This document shows, piece by piece, positions 6,301 through 14,464 of a stretch of 18,150 nt of DNA; the stretch's first letter is position 1, and each line of letters starts with the position of its first letter. A model generated the notes under the pieces. That model made no database searches and had not been told where the DNA came from. It saw only the letters and a list, made by a program, of their open reading frames with translations. The translations under genes were made by a program, and so were the position numbers. The stretch comes from JANXLS01 sp038227045 (GTDB taxonomy: Bacteria > Planctomycetota > SZUA-567 > H5-PLA8): the NCBI GenBank assembly GCA_038227045.1, contig JBBRQD010000105.1:1-18150 (forward strand). The letters run 5' to 3'.

Positions 6301-7050
6301 CTACGCACGCGCCATCACCTGAGGCGCATTCGACAGGACGAGAGTCGCCGCCGGAGCAATATCGCGAATCGCGATGAACGCAGTGCCATCGTTGCGGCGC
6401 TGAACCGGAATTTGCGATCCGACGGCGTAAACAGCGAGAGCGCCCGGCTCGGCATGTTCCGCGGCAATATGGATGACCGTCAAAGCGCTTCCTGGCGGAT
6501 TGAGTTCGCTGTCGACCAGCACGTCGGCGCCGCGCGGGTATTGGTCGTGCGAATTGACGACGCAGACGGCTTCCTGTTTTTCGAGAATGCGCGACCACGC
6601 GACGATCTCGCCTATGCCGTAATTTCGAAAGGAGCCTTGGAAAAGAGAAATAGGCCGCACGTAATGCGTTCCGTCGCGCAGAACGGGCAGACGATTTTGA
6701 ATGGAGTCGAGTGTTTCGGCGTTGGATTTTGTATCCGCTGCTGCGGCGATTGAGCTGGACACGCGCAGCGATTTGGAGAATGCGTTGGCTCCCGCAGCCG
6801 CCGATTCCGACGTTTTTGCGGAATTTTTGTAGCCGGCTGGCTGCTCCTTCTTTGGGCTGGGCTTTTGATTGGCTTGGCCACCGAGCGGATGGGCGCGGAC
6901 GAGCTTTTGAAGGCTCGACGCGCTGCCTTGATAGCCGGCTCTTTTTACGTCGAGAAAAGCACCATGCCATGTTTTGCCGGCCTGACGGGCGCTGACGGCC
7001 AGGCGAATGACTGCATCCAGAACGGACGGTTCGTATGAAATTCTTGCCAT
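6301..7050 (-). CDS. Helical N-terminus fused to a detached amylase-type C-terminal domain
   Basis: Residues 118-248 of this 249-residue protein look like the end of a GH13 alpha-amylase-type protein. There is an LRDGTHYVRPIS stretch (124-135), then G.GEIVAWSRILE (145-157), a CVVN strand, RGADVLVDSELNPPG and a final IAPAATLVLSNAP. This is the beta-sandwich that follows the catalytic barrel, but the barrel and its Asp/Glu residues are absent. Residues 5-54 are a small helical domain (TWHGAFLDVKRAGYQGSASSLQKL) that could be helix-turn-helix-like. A low-complexity Ala/Ser/Lys linker (about 55-115) joins them. The ATG at 7050 is chosen because AAGGGGGG lies 7 bases upstream; an ATG two codons earlier is too close. 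It may be a sugar-sensing or carbohydrate-binding protein. It diverges from the acetyltransferase gene. Confidence 0.6.
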   Translation of the reverse strand: MARISYEPSVLDAVIRLAVSARQAGKTWHGAFLDVKRAGYQGSASSLQKLVRAHPLGGQANQKPSPKKEQPAGYKNSAKTSESAAAGANAFSKSLRVSSSIAAAADTKSNAETLDSIQNRLPVLRDGTHYVRPISLFQGSFRNYGIGEIVAWSRILEKQEAVCVVNSHDQYPRGADVLVDSELNPPGSALTVIHIAAEHAEPGALAVYAVGSQIPVQRRNDGTAFIAIRDIAPAATLVLSNAPQVMARA

Positions 7051-7214
7051 TTGCATTCCCCCCTTAATTTGTTGCCAAAATAATCGGCTATGAAATTTCA
7101 GTACTTTAGTGAATTAATACTCCCGGGACTGACGACGCTCCGTTGTTGATGATCTCAAACAACCACGTAAGCTGTCTTATGTAATTGGTTGCGTATTACT
7201 TGTGAGGACGAAAA

Positions 7215-7625
7215 ATGGAAATCCGAACGTTTCAGGAATCCGACGAACAGACCGTGATTGTTCTGTGGAAATCGGTATTCAACTACGACGCCCCGCACAA
7301 CGATCCGGCAACGGTCATTCGCTGCAAATTGAATCTGCAGCGCGAATTATTTTTCGTCGCGGAGGAGGATGGAAAACTCGCTGGCACCGTAATGGCCGGC
7401 TACGACGGGCATCGCGGCTGGATCTATTCGCTCGCCGTCGAACCCGCGCTTCGGCTGGGTGGAATCGGCACCGCGCTGGTTCGCCGCGCCGAGCAGGCGT
7501 TGCGGGAACTGGGGTGTCTGAAGATCAATCTGCAATTGGTGGCGTCCAACGCTCAAACGGTCGCGTTCTACACGAAACTCGGTTATTCCGTCGAGGAGCG
7601 CATCAGCATGGGCAAAATTATTTGA
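7215..7625 (+). CDS. ypeA: GNAT acetyltransferase, YpeA-like
   Basis: The 136-residue protein is a complete single GNAT domain. It starts with the IRTFQESDEQTVIVLW helix and has the typical YpeA middle: NDPATVIRCKLN (29-40), LFFVAEEDGKLAGTVMAGYDGHRGWIY and LAVEPALR. The acetyl-CoA loop R80-L-G-G-I-G85 matches R-x-x-G-x-G. The end, AFYTKLGYSVEERISMGK, is also characteristic. It would transfer acetyl from acetyl-CoA to an amine; the substrate of YpeA-type enzymes is not established. AGGA at 7205-7208 sits 6 bases before the ATG. It is a stand-alone gene, divergent from the amylase-like gene; 91 bases later comes the transglutaminase-fold gene. Confidence 0.85.
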   Translation: MEIRTFQESDEQTVIVLWKSVFNYDAPHNDPATVIRCKLNLQRELFFVAEEDGKLAGTVMAGYDGHRGWIYSLAVEPALRLGGIGTALVRRAEQALRELGCLKINLQLVASNAQTVAFYTKLGYSVEERISMGKII

Positions 7626-7716
7626 CCGATCTGAATCCCCGTGCGGGTAGCTTGGGTGTAAAGAAACACTGGCGGCCGGTTGAATTCAGGAATGTCGACT
7701 GTTCACGAGAGGTTTT

Positions 7717-8877
7717 ATGAAACGCTTGAACTCATTCCCATGTCTCTTTTTCTTCGCGGTGCTGTCCGCTGCGATTGTGTCCGCGGAGCAGGATGGCGGC
7801 GCGTTGAAAGAAGGCACTGCCGTCGAATTGGGCGGCCGGACAGCCACGCTCAAACGGCTCGATACGCTGCCCTTTGTGGAAAGCGATTATACCAAGCGTT
7901 TCGCGTTTGATGCATACGACAATCCAAAACTCAAGGAACTTCGCGAGCATTACAAGCTGGACGATGTGGTCGCGCCTGGAAAGGAGGAGTTTGACAAGCA
8001 GGTGCTGTTGATGAATTGGACGCATCACCAGTTCAAGAAGTTCGGCGCTCCCAGCGCCAAAGTCAACGGCGCGTTGGAAATTCTGAAGGCCATTGAAGAA
8101 GGCAATACATTCTTTTGCGCGCAATATGGCGACGTGCTAGTGTCCAGCGCCGCGAGCCTGGGCTGGGTCGATCGCGAACTGGCGCTGCGGCGGCATCAAA
8201 ATAAAAAGGGGGTCGCGCCGGAGCATACCTCGACTGAAATCTGGTCGAATCAATTCCGCAAATGGGTGATGCTCGATCCCACGGCCAATCTGTATGTGGA
8301 AAAAGACGGTGTGCCGCAAAGCGCGTATGAAATTCGGCAGGAATGGTTTTACCACGAGGGTAAAGACCTCGTATTTGTGATGGGCAATGAACGGAAAAAG
8401 TACAAAAAATCGGACCTGCCTGTATTCGTCGGGCGCTTCGCCGGATTCGGGGATTTGAGGCTTGATCCGGACGAAATGGACAAGTATGGATTTACCGCGT
8501 ACATCCCCAACACCAATCTCATGAACGCGCCCTCGGATTACGGCAAGATGTTCATCGTAAAAGACAAGATGTGCGAAGGAACGAAATGGCACGAGCGCAC
8601 CGTGCCCGCGAATCCGGCAGTCGACGCCTATTTTCCCATCGGACAAGCGGCGTTGAGTCTCGCCGTGGACGGCGGCAAACTCGCCGCGTCGCTTAAAACG
8701 ATGACGCCGAATTTCAAAGCCTACCTGATGCGCATCGACGGCGGCGAATGGAAAGTGTCCGCCGATAAAATCGTCTGGGATGTACATCCCGGGTCGAATC
8801 GGCTCGAAGCGAAAACAATCAATCAATTTGGAGTCGAAGGGCCGGTTTCGACGGCTGATGTTGAGGTCGCAAAGTAA
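7717..8877 (+). CDS. Secreted transglutaminase-like protein
   Basis: The 386-residue protein has a signal peptide (1-23, cut after VSA). A transglutaminase/papain-like core has its triad in the right order: C134 in TFFCAQYGDVLVSSAASLGW, H170 in EHTSTEIWS, and D187 in WVMLDPT. This superfamily acts as proteases, amidases or cross-linking enzymes, and in bacteria as secreted or periplasmic hydrolases. Residues from about 300 to 386 form a beta-rich C-terminal domain (AYLMRIDGGEWKVS and NRLEAKTINQFGVEGP resemble an Ig-like fold). GAGAGG at 7707-7712 is the ribosome binding site. A degradative enzyme for extracellular protein or cell-wall peptide is plausible and fits the secreted cyanophycinase-like protein downstream, but the substrate is unknown. 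Confidence 0.85.
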   Translation: MKRLNSFPCLFFFAVLSAAIVSAEQDGGALKEGTAVELGGRTATLKRLDTLPFVESDYTKRFAFDAYDNPKLKELREHYKLDDVVAPGKEEFDKQVLLMNWTHHQFKKFGAPSAKVNGALEILKAIEEGNTFFCAQYGDVLVSSAASLGWVDRELALRRHQNKKGVAPEHTSTEIWSNQFRKWVMLDPTANLYVEKDGVPQSAYEIRQEWFYHEGKDLVFVMGNERKKYKKSDLPVFVGRFAGFGDLRLDPDEMDKYGFTAYIPNTNLMNAPSDYGKMFIVKDKMCEGTKWHERTVPANPAVDAYFPIGQAALSLAVDGGKLAASLKTMTPNFKAYLMRIDGGEWKVSADKIVWDVHPGSNRLEAKTINQFGVEGPVSTADVEVAK

Positions 8878-8928
8878 ACTTGAGTCGTACAATTCAATTC
8901 GGATATTTGTCGTCGAATCGGAAAAATC

Positions 8929-9026
8929 AACGCCAAAGGCGTTACGTAGTAAAGCCCAGGGTTGCGCGTACCTGCGACTACCCTGGGTACAATGCACGCG
9001 GATCGTCAACAACCCGGAACGGGTTG
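8929..9026. repeat. Three-hairpin repeat cluster
   Basis: Three hairpins follow each other. AACGCC/GGCGTT with an AAA loop lies at 8929-8943. A compound stem lies at 8955-8987 (CCCAGGGT with ACCCTGGG), with an inner CGC/GCG pair (8965-8967, 8974-8976) closing loop GTACCT. CAACCCG/CGGGTTG lies at 9010-9026. The combination 'AGCCCAGGGTTGCG ... CTACCCTGGGT' plus 'AACCCG..CGGGTTGCG' is, from memory, a recurrent intergenic repeat in planctomycete-like genomes. It ends 28 bases before the next start codon, so it lies in or near that gene's leader. Confidence 0.8.
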
Positions 9027-9054
9027 CGTCCGGATTTACACAGGACTCTGAATT

Positions 9055-10602
9055 ATGCGTTGTTTGACCATATTAGTATCGTTGATTTTCGCACTATTTA
9101 CCGATCAATCTTACTCAGCAGAACCGATAGTCGAACCGCCCTCCGTTCCGGGATACTTAATTGTTCACGGCGGCAACGATATTCTGCCGATTTTTGGCGA
9201 AGCGTTTGTAAAAATCTCCGGCGGCCCGGCCGCAAAAATTATCTACATCGCGATGGGAGTAGAAGCCGCTGGCGGTAACGATTCGAAACGCACTCTTGAG
9301 GAGTTCAAAAAATACGGCGCGGATGCCGTTAAGATCTTGACTATAGCGGATAAGAAAGCAGCAAATGAGGAATCGGCCGTTGCGGCATTGAAGGATGCAA
9401 CCGGCATCTGGGTGGCCGGAGGAACACAAGTAAAAACGGACGAAATGCTTGCCGGCACGGCTGTGGAAAAAGAATTACATGCGCTGCTGAAACGCGAGGG
9501 TGCGATTGCCGGTTTATCGGGCGCATCGGGCCGATTCCTGCCCGGATCGATCATTGACCTGCATGTGTCCAAAACAGAGGGCAATGAGCGCTTGTTAAAA
9601 TTACTCAGCCAGCATCCGGGTTCAATTGGTTTCGGGATGGATACGGATACTACATTATTCGCTCACGGTCGAAATATGGTAGTGGCCGGAGGAAACCTCA
9701 CGGTCTGTCTTTCGCCTTCATCTACACGTCCTGCCCGGGAAGAAGTACAAGCCCCCGGATCGCATCTCGATCTAATCGCCTTGACCCGCGCGGCTGCCGA
9801 GCGCACAAAACCCGCCTTTCCACCGGCGAAATTCGATCCCATTGAATTGGAAAGCGGCACACTGGTAATCGATGGCGGCGGAATTCCAAAGGACGCGCTG
9901 CTGCGTTTTATTCAGGCGGCGGGCGGCCCAGACGCGCTGATTCTCGTTGTACCGACAGCGATGGGCGACGACGTGCCCCTTGATCTGCACGAAGGAAAAC
10001 CACTGGCGGCTGCGGGCGCAAAGAATCTAAAAGTCTTTCATCTTGCGAAGTACGCCGATGCGTTCGACAACGAAAAAATCAAGATTCTGAACGAGGCAAA
10101 AGGCATCTGGTTTTGCGGCGGACGTCAATGGCGTTACGTCGATGCGTACCTCGACACGCCCGCCGAGAAACTTATGCACGCGCTGCTCAAACGCGGCGGC
10201 GCGATTGGCGGATCATCGGCCGGCGCGACGATTCAAGGTGAGTACCTCGTGCGCGGAAATCCCCTCGGCAACGTGCAGATGATGTCCGAAGGCTACGAGC
10301 GCGGGCTTGGATTCTTAAAGGGCGTTGCAATCGATCAGCATTTCATAAAGCGCAATCGATTCGCGGACATGACCGAGCTCAAGAAAGCCTTTCCGCAATT
10401 GCTCGGATTGGGAATCGACGAAGGCGCTGCCGTCGTCGTCACGGGCCATGTGCTGGAAGTCGTCGGAATCAAAAACGTCTGCATCTACGATAAACACGGA
10501 CCCCCAACGAAAGACGAACCGGAGTATGTTTCATTGAAGCCCGGCGAGAAGTACGATCTGAAAACGCTGTCGCGAATTGCGCCCGAAGCTCCTAAACCTT
10601 AA
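9055..10602 (+). CDS. Secreted tandem peptidase S51 / cyanophycinase-like protein
   Basis: The 515-residue protein has a signal peptide (1-22) and two copies of the S51 (cyanophycinase / dipeptidase E) fold, about 30-220 and 265-505. The second is complete: GGRQWR (355-360), the nucleophile elbow GGSSAGA (385-391, Ser388), D427-Q-H429 with R433 and R435, and GLGIDEGAA (451-459). The first keeps GGTQVK, a serine (155) aligned with Ser388, and D168-L-H170, but the elbow reads LSGAS and about 30 residues between elbow and DxH are missing. It is therefore probably weak or inactive. Cyanophycinases cut cyanophycin to beta-Asp-Arg; the fold also serves other dipeptidases, so the substrate is open. 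AGGA at 9042-9045 precedes the ATG. Confidence 0.8.
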   Translation: MRCLTILVSLIFALFTDQSYSAEPIVEPPSVPGYLIVHGGNDILPIFGEAFVKISGGPAAKIIYIAMGVEAAGGNDSKRTLEEFKKYGADAVKILTIADKKAANEESAVAALKDATGIWVAGGTQVKTDEMLAGTAVEKELHALLKREGAIAGLSGASGRFLPGSIIDLHVSKTEGNERLLKLLSQHPGSIGFGMDTDTTLFAHGRNMVVAGGNLTVCLSPSSTRPAREEVQAPGSHLDLIALTRAAAERTKPAFPPAKFDPIELESGTLVIDGGGIPKDALLRFIQAAGGPDALILVVPTAMGDDVPLDLHEGKPLAAAGAKNLKVFHLAKYADAFDNEKIKILNEAKGIWFCGGRQWRYVDAYLDTPAEKLMHALLKRGGAIGGSSAGATIQGEYLVRGNPLGNVQMMSEGYERGLGFLKGVAIDQHFIKRNRFADMTELKKAFPQLLGLGIDEGAAVVVTGHVLEVVGIKNVCIYDKHGPPTKDEPEYVSLKPGEKYDLKTLSRIAPEAPKP

Positions 10603-10703
10603 AGCGAAACTTCACCACAGAGTCACCAAGGCGGCAGCTCACTTCTTTCATCGACGGATTAAAAAAAGAGTGTAGTTTACCGCCACACCTTGGAGCACTC
10701 ATC
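10603..10703. other. Short intergenic region with a repeat-like remnant
   Basis: The CACCACAGAGTCACCAAGGCG stretch near 10612-10632 resembles the widespread CACCACAGAGACACAGAGGC intergenic repeat, here in one degraded copy. GGAG at 10692-10695, 8 bases before the ATG, is the ribosome binding site of the following gene. Confidence 0.35.
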
Positions 10704-12074
10704 ATGAATCGCAGACAAATGCTGACGGCGGGCGGGCTGGGGCTTGCCGGGCTGGCGCTTTCAAAATATCCGGCACACGCGGCGAACGACGTGAAACGCG
10801 TCGGGCTGATCGGCAGCGGCTGGTACGGCAAGGCTGATCTCCTGCGCCTGATTCAAGTCTCGCCCGTCGAAGTCGTGTCGCTCTGCGATGCCGACAAGAA
10901 GATGGTGGCGGATGCCGCCGAACTCGTTTCGACGCGTCAAGCCTCCAAGAAAAAACCCCGCACATACGGCGACTATCGGGAGATGTTGAAGGAGCGCGAT
11001 CTCGACATCGTGCTGATCGCGACGCCCGATCACTGGCACGCGCTGCAGATGATCGCCGCGGTCGAATCGGGTGTCGACGTGTATTGTCAGAAGCCAATTG
11101 GCGTCGATGTCGTCGAATGCCAGGCGATGCTTGCCGCCGCGCGCAAACAAAAACGCGTGGTGCAAATTGGCACGCAGCGGCGCAGCACGCCACACTTGAT
11201 CGAGGCGCGCGACATCATCAAGCAGGGCAAGCTCGGTAAAATTGGGCTCGTCGAGATTTATTGTTATTACCACATGCGCGCAAGAGACAACCCGCCCGAT
11301 TCCGCGCCGCCGGAGAATCTCGATTACGAGATGTGGACCGGCCCGGCGCCCATGCGCCCATACAACAAGCTCGTACATCCGCGCAGTTGGCGCGCGTTCA
11401 TGGAATACGGCAACGGAATTGTCGGCGACATGTGCGTGCACATGTTCGACATGACGCGCTGGATGATGGATCTGGGCTGGCCCAAACGCATCAATTCCGC
11501 AGGCGGAATTCTGATGGACAAAGCGAGCAAGGCAAACATCACCGACACGCAGGAAGCCACGTTCGACTACGATGACGTGAAGGTCGTCTGGCAGCATCGC
11601 ACATGGGGTGCGATCGCGCCGGGTTATGCCTACGACGTGAAGGGAAAAGACGGCGCGTATCCGCGTTATCCATGGGGCGCGACGTTCTACGGCGAAAAGG
11701 GAACGCTCGAAGCCAGCGTGATGGGCTACACGTTCTCACCTGAAAAAGGCCCGGCCGAACACAAAGACGTGACCTACGAACTCGAACAATTCCCCGAGGA
11801 CAAGACGGAGAAGGATCTCGAGAAACACGTCGCCCCGGCGATTCGTGGCCACATGAAAAACATGCTCGAAAACATCGCCACGCGCGGCCGGCCGGTCGCG
11901 GATATCGAAGAAGGCTACATCTCCTCGGCGTCCTGCATTCTCGCCAACATGTCGCAAAAGCTCGGGCGCTCATTGACATGGGATCCCGTCGCTGGACGAG
12001 TCGTCTCCGACAACGAAGCCAACGATCTGCTGCGGCGGCCGTACCGCCAACCTTGGGTGCATCCGGAGGCGTGA
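10704..12074 (+). CDS. Tat-exported Gfo/Idh/MocA oxidoreductase
   Basis: The 456-residue protein begins MNRRQMLTAGG followed by a hydrophobic stretch to AHA (26), a twin-arginine signal for export in folded form with its cofactor. The NAD(P)-binding Rossmann fold has G37-S-G-W-Y-G42. The family's EKP motif reads C-Q129-K-P131, and the C-terminal substrate domain has GDMCVHMFDMTRWMMD (241-256) with the expected GDxxxH (His246). Such enzymes oxidise or reduce sugars, inositols and related compounds. The subgroup with a Tat signal and the long C-terminal domain (YPWGATFYGEKGTLEAS) is abundant in planctomycete-like bacteria and mostly uncharacterised. The next gene encodes a second, cytoplasmic member, so the two may work on one substrate. 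Confidence 0.9.
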   Translation: MNRRQMLTAGGLGLAGLALSKYPAHAANDVKRVGLIGSGWYGKADLLRLIQVSPVEVVSLCDADKKMVADAAELVSTRQASKKKPRTYGDYREMLKERDLDIVLIATPDHWHALQMIAAVESGVDVYCQKPIGVDVVECQAMLAAARKQKRVVQIGTQRRSTPHLIEARDIIKQGKLGKIGLVEIYCYYHMRARDNPPDSAPPENLDYEMWTGPAPMRPYNKLVHPRSWRAFMEYGNGIVGDMCVHMFDMTRWMMDLGWPKRINSAGGILMDKASKANITDTQEATFDYDDVKVVWQHRTWGAIAPGYAYDVKGKDGAYPRYPWGATFYGEKGTLEASVMGYTFSPEKGPAEHKDVTYELEQFPEDKTEKDLEKHVAPAIRGHMKNMLENIATRGRPVADIEEGYISSASCILANMSQKLGRSLTWDPVAGRVVSDNEANDLLRRPYRQPWVHPEA

Positions 12075-12097
12075 AACTATTATTCTAAGGCCTAATT

Positions 12098-12165
12098 AAA
12101 CGCGGATGGACGCAGATAATTCAGTTTGATTTTTTCAGCGTCCATCAGCGTCCATCAGCGATAAA
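12098..12165. repeat. Inverted repeat of the GCGGATGGACGC type
   Basis: The left arm (about 12098-12117, core CGCGGATGGACGCAGAT) is complemented by the right part (12136-12165). There the unit CAGCGTCCAT occurs twice in tandem (12136-12145, 12146-12155), followed by a third CAGCG. The core is shared with 6204-6278. It lies between the two oxidoreductase genes, so the second gene may have its own promoter or the repeat may shape a common transcript. Confidence 0.65.
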
Positions 12166-12222
12166 ATTAAGGCGTTGATTTCCAAAATGTGCGCCCGGAA
12201 AAAACAGGGGGAGACGGAGCGG

Positions 12223-13251
12223 ATGTCAAAGAAGATTCGTGTCGGGATCGTCGGATACGGCTGGGTCGCAACGGCGCACATTGCCGCCATCAACGCCTCG
12301 ACGAACGCGGAAGTGGCTGCGGTGTATTCGTCGCGCGCGCTGGATTCGGCGGAGTTGAGCAAGAAGTGGGGCGGGCAAATCGCTGCATTTAACGATCTCG
12401 ACTCCATGCTCGCGCGCAAAGACATCGATGTGGTTTCGATCTGCAGCTACCCGTACCAGCACACTGCACAGGCGCTAAAGGCTGCGAAAGCCGGCAAGCA
12501 CATCATCATTGAAAAACCGCTGGCGATGTCCTGGAAGGATTGTCTGGCGATTGAAAAGGCGGTCAAGGCCGCGAAGGTGAAAACCTGCGTGTGCTTCGAA
12601 TGCCGTTATTCGAACCAGTTCCTGGCGACCAAAGCGCTCATCGACAACGGATTGCTGGGCGAGCTGCACTACGGCGAGATCGATTATTATCACGGCATCG
12701 GCCCGTGGTACGGACAGTTTCGTTGGAACACAAAAAAGGAAGCGGGCGGAAGCGCGCTGTTGACCGCCGGTTGTCACGCGCTCGATGCGCTGCTGATGTG
12801 CATGGGCAGCGAAGTCGCCAGCGTCATGAGCGCGTCGACCAAGTCGCGCAGCGCCGTGTTCAAGCCATACGAATACGACACCAGCAGCGTGACGATCGTT
12901 CAATTCAAAAACGGCGCAATTGGCAAATGCGCGGCGGTCGTCGATTGTTTGCAACCGTATTACTTCCACGCGCACCTCTGCGGCAGCGAAGGCAGCCTGC
13001 TCGACAACAAATTTCACTCGATGAAGTTGAAGACCGATAAGAGCAAATGGAGCGAACTCGCAATCAAAATGCTGGACTCCGGCGACGTCTCCGATCATCC
13101 CTACACAACGCAATTCCAAGCCTTCTTCGACGCGCTGGAAAAGGGTAAAGAGATGGCGCTGACGAGTCTCGACGACGTGCTGAAAACGCATCGCGTCATT
13201 TTTGCAGCGGACGAATCGGCACGGACGAAGAAGCCGGTTAAGCTGGGATAG
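12223..13251 (+). CDS. Cytoplasmic Gfo/Idh/MocA oxidoreductase
   Basis: From the ATG at 12223 the protein is 342 residues, the normal family length. The Rossmann motif is G11-Y-G-W-V-A16, the EKP motif is E97-K-P99 (complete, with the catalytic-region lysine), and GGSALLTAGCHALDALL (176-191) has the conserved His185. The frame is open 16 codons upstream to 12175, but that stretch (CARKKQGETER) is not conserved-looking, and GGAG at 12216-12219 or GGGGAGA just before fits the later ATG. There is no signal peptide. The family oxidises sugar-like substrates with NAD(P). It probably works with the Tat-exported neighbour or the deacetylase and deaminase downstream; the substrate is unknown. Confidence 0.9.
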   Translation: MSKKIRVGIVGYGWVATAHIAAINASTNAEVAAVYSSRALDSAELSKKWGGQIAAFNDLDSMLARKDIDVVSICSYPYQHTAQALKAAKAGKHIIIEKPLAMSWKDCLAIEKAVKAAKVKTCVCFECRYSNQFLATKALIDNGLLGELHYGEIDYYHGIGPWYGQFRWNTKKEAGGSALLTAGCHALDALLMCMGSEVASVMSASTKSRSAVFKPYEYDTSSVTIVQFKNGAIGKCAAVVDCLQPYYFHAHLCGSEGSLLDNKFHSMKLKTDKSKWSELAIKMLDSGDVSDHPYTTQFQAFFDALEKGKEMALTSLDDVLKTHRVIFAADESARTKKPVKLG

Positions 13252-13273
13252 TCGTTACTGATTGGAGCAATTA

Positions 13274-13627
13274 ATGAGTGCCAATCGCCACAGTATCGCA
13301 TTATTTGGATTTGCATGGGTGGTATATGTCTTGGGTGTAATCGTGGCGCAAAGCACTTGGGCAATCATGTGGCGGTGCGGACTACGGGATAGCGCAAACG
13401 TCGTCATGTTAGTCATATTCGCGCCCTTTACGTGTTTCGCGATTTTCAAGGGAAGTGTCGGGCTTTCGCGTTGGTGTAATGAAAATTCGGAATCGAATTG
13501 GAGATTTTTATTCAGTTCATTTCTGGCAATGGGATCAATTCCGGTAGGGATTTTGGCGGGAATGATCATATCATTGGTCGTCACCGCTATTTTCGGAGTT
13601 GACGCCAAAACGGGACACGTCGATTAA
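13274..13627 (+). CDS. Small membrane protein of unknown function
   Basis: The 117-residue product has three hydrophobic segments: about 8-30 (IALFGFAWVVYVLGVIVAQ), about 45-60 (VVMLVIFAPFTCFAIF) and about 85-110 (FLAMGSIPVGILAGMIISL), with short polar links. It resembles no family I can name. The ATG at 13274 is chosen over a TTG at 13262 because GGAG (13264-13267) lies 6 bases before it. The coding sequence looks richer in A and T than the flanking genes, so it may be a later insertion. It sits 22 bases after the oxidoreductase stop and 24 bases before the PIG-L start, so it is probably co-transcribed. Confidence 0.65.
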   Translation: MSANRHSIALFGFAWVVYVLGVIVAQSTWAIMWRCGLRDSANVVMLVIFAPFTCFAIFKGSVGLSRWCNENSESNWRFLFSSFLAMGSIPVGILAGMIISLVVTAIFGVDAKTGHVD

Positions 13628-13651
13628 CAAAAGGCACTTCTTTTTTCGCGT

Positions 13652-14449
13652 ATGAAACAAGCCGCCATCGCCATCGCCGCCCATCCCGATGACATTGAAT
13701 TCGTCATGGCTGGAACCCTGCTGCTCTTGAAAGCGCGCGGATTTGAAATCCATTATCTGAATCTATCCACGGGCAACTTGGGCAGCACCCAGCATTCCGC
13801 GAAAAAAACGGCCGATGTGCGGCGCAAGGAGGCGAAGCGGGCGGCGCAGATTCTCGGCGCCCATTGGCACGCGCCGATGTGCGACGATCTTGAAATTCTT
13901 TACGAGAGCAAGACGCTGAAGAAAGTCGCCGCCGTGGTGCGCGAGGTCAAGCCGCGGATCGTGCTGACGCATTCGCCGCAGGATTACATGGAAGACCATT
14001 CGAACGCTTCGCGGCTGGCGGTGACGGCGGCGTTCGCCCACGGCGTTCCGAATTACAAAACGTCGCCGCCGCGCCTCGCGTTCTTCGAAGACGTGACTGT
14101 CTATCACGCGATGCCGCACGGCCTGCGCGATGGAATGCGGCGGCGCATCGTGCCCGGCGCATTCGCAAATACGACCGCCGTTCACGCGAAAAAACTCGAA
14201 GCGCTCGCCGCGCACGAAAGCCAGCAGAACTGGCTGAGCGCCAGCCAGGGAATGAATTCGTACCTGAACTCAATGGAAGAAATGTCGCGCGAAGTCGGCG
14301 CGATGTCGAAACGATTTGAGTACGCCGAAGGCTGGCGGCGGCATCTGCATCTGGGATTCAGCGCAACGGACAGCGATCCGTTGCGCGAGATTTTGAAGGA
14401 CGATTATTGCGTCAATAATGCATACGAAAAAACATTAAATGAACATTAG
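13652..14449 (+). CDS. PIG-L family deacetylase
   Basis: The 265-residue protein is a full PIG-L/LmbE domain. The zinc motif AHPDD (residues 10-14; H11, D14) and the third ligand His116 in HSPQDYMEDHSNAS (107-120) are present, with D13 as the usual catalytic base. The family removes N-acetyl groups from GlcNAc-linked substrates (GlcNAc-PI, mycothiol and bacillithiol precursors, free or oligomeric N-acetylated sugars). No bacillithiol partner genes are visible. The NagB-like gene starts 15 bases later, so deacetylation followed by deamination of an amino sugar is the simplest reading; this is inference. The ribosome binding site is weak (AAGG far upstream). No signal peptide, so it is cytoplasmic. 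Confidence 0.9.
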   Translation: MKQAAIAIAAHPDDIEFVMAGTLLLLKARGFEIHYLNLSTGNLGSTQHSAKKTADVRRKEAKRAAQILGAHWHAPMCDDLEILYESKTLKKVAAVVREVKPRIVLTHSPQDYMEDHSNASRLAVTAAFAHGVPNYKTSPPRLAFFEDVTVYHAMPHGLRDGMRRRIVPGAFANTTAVHAKKLEALAAHESQQNWLSASQGMNSYLNSMEEMSREVGAMSKRFEYAEGWRRHLHLGFSATDSDPLREILKDDYCVNNAYEKTLNEH

Positions 14450-14464
14450 TTCTGGAGGAGAAGA

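Noticed and set aside
6140..6970. Minus-strand frame of 276 codons overlapping the amylase-like gene
   Set aside because: Arg-rich out-of-frame translation; the other frame has the amylase C-domain motifs and a ribosome binding site.
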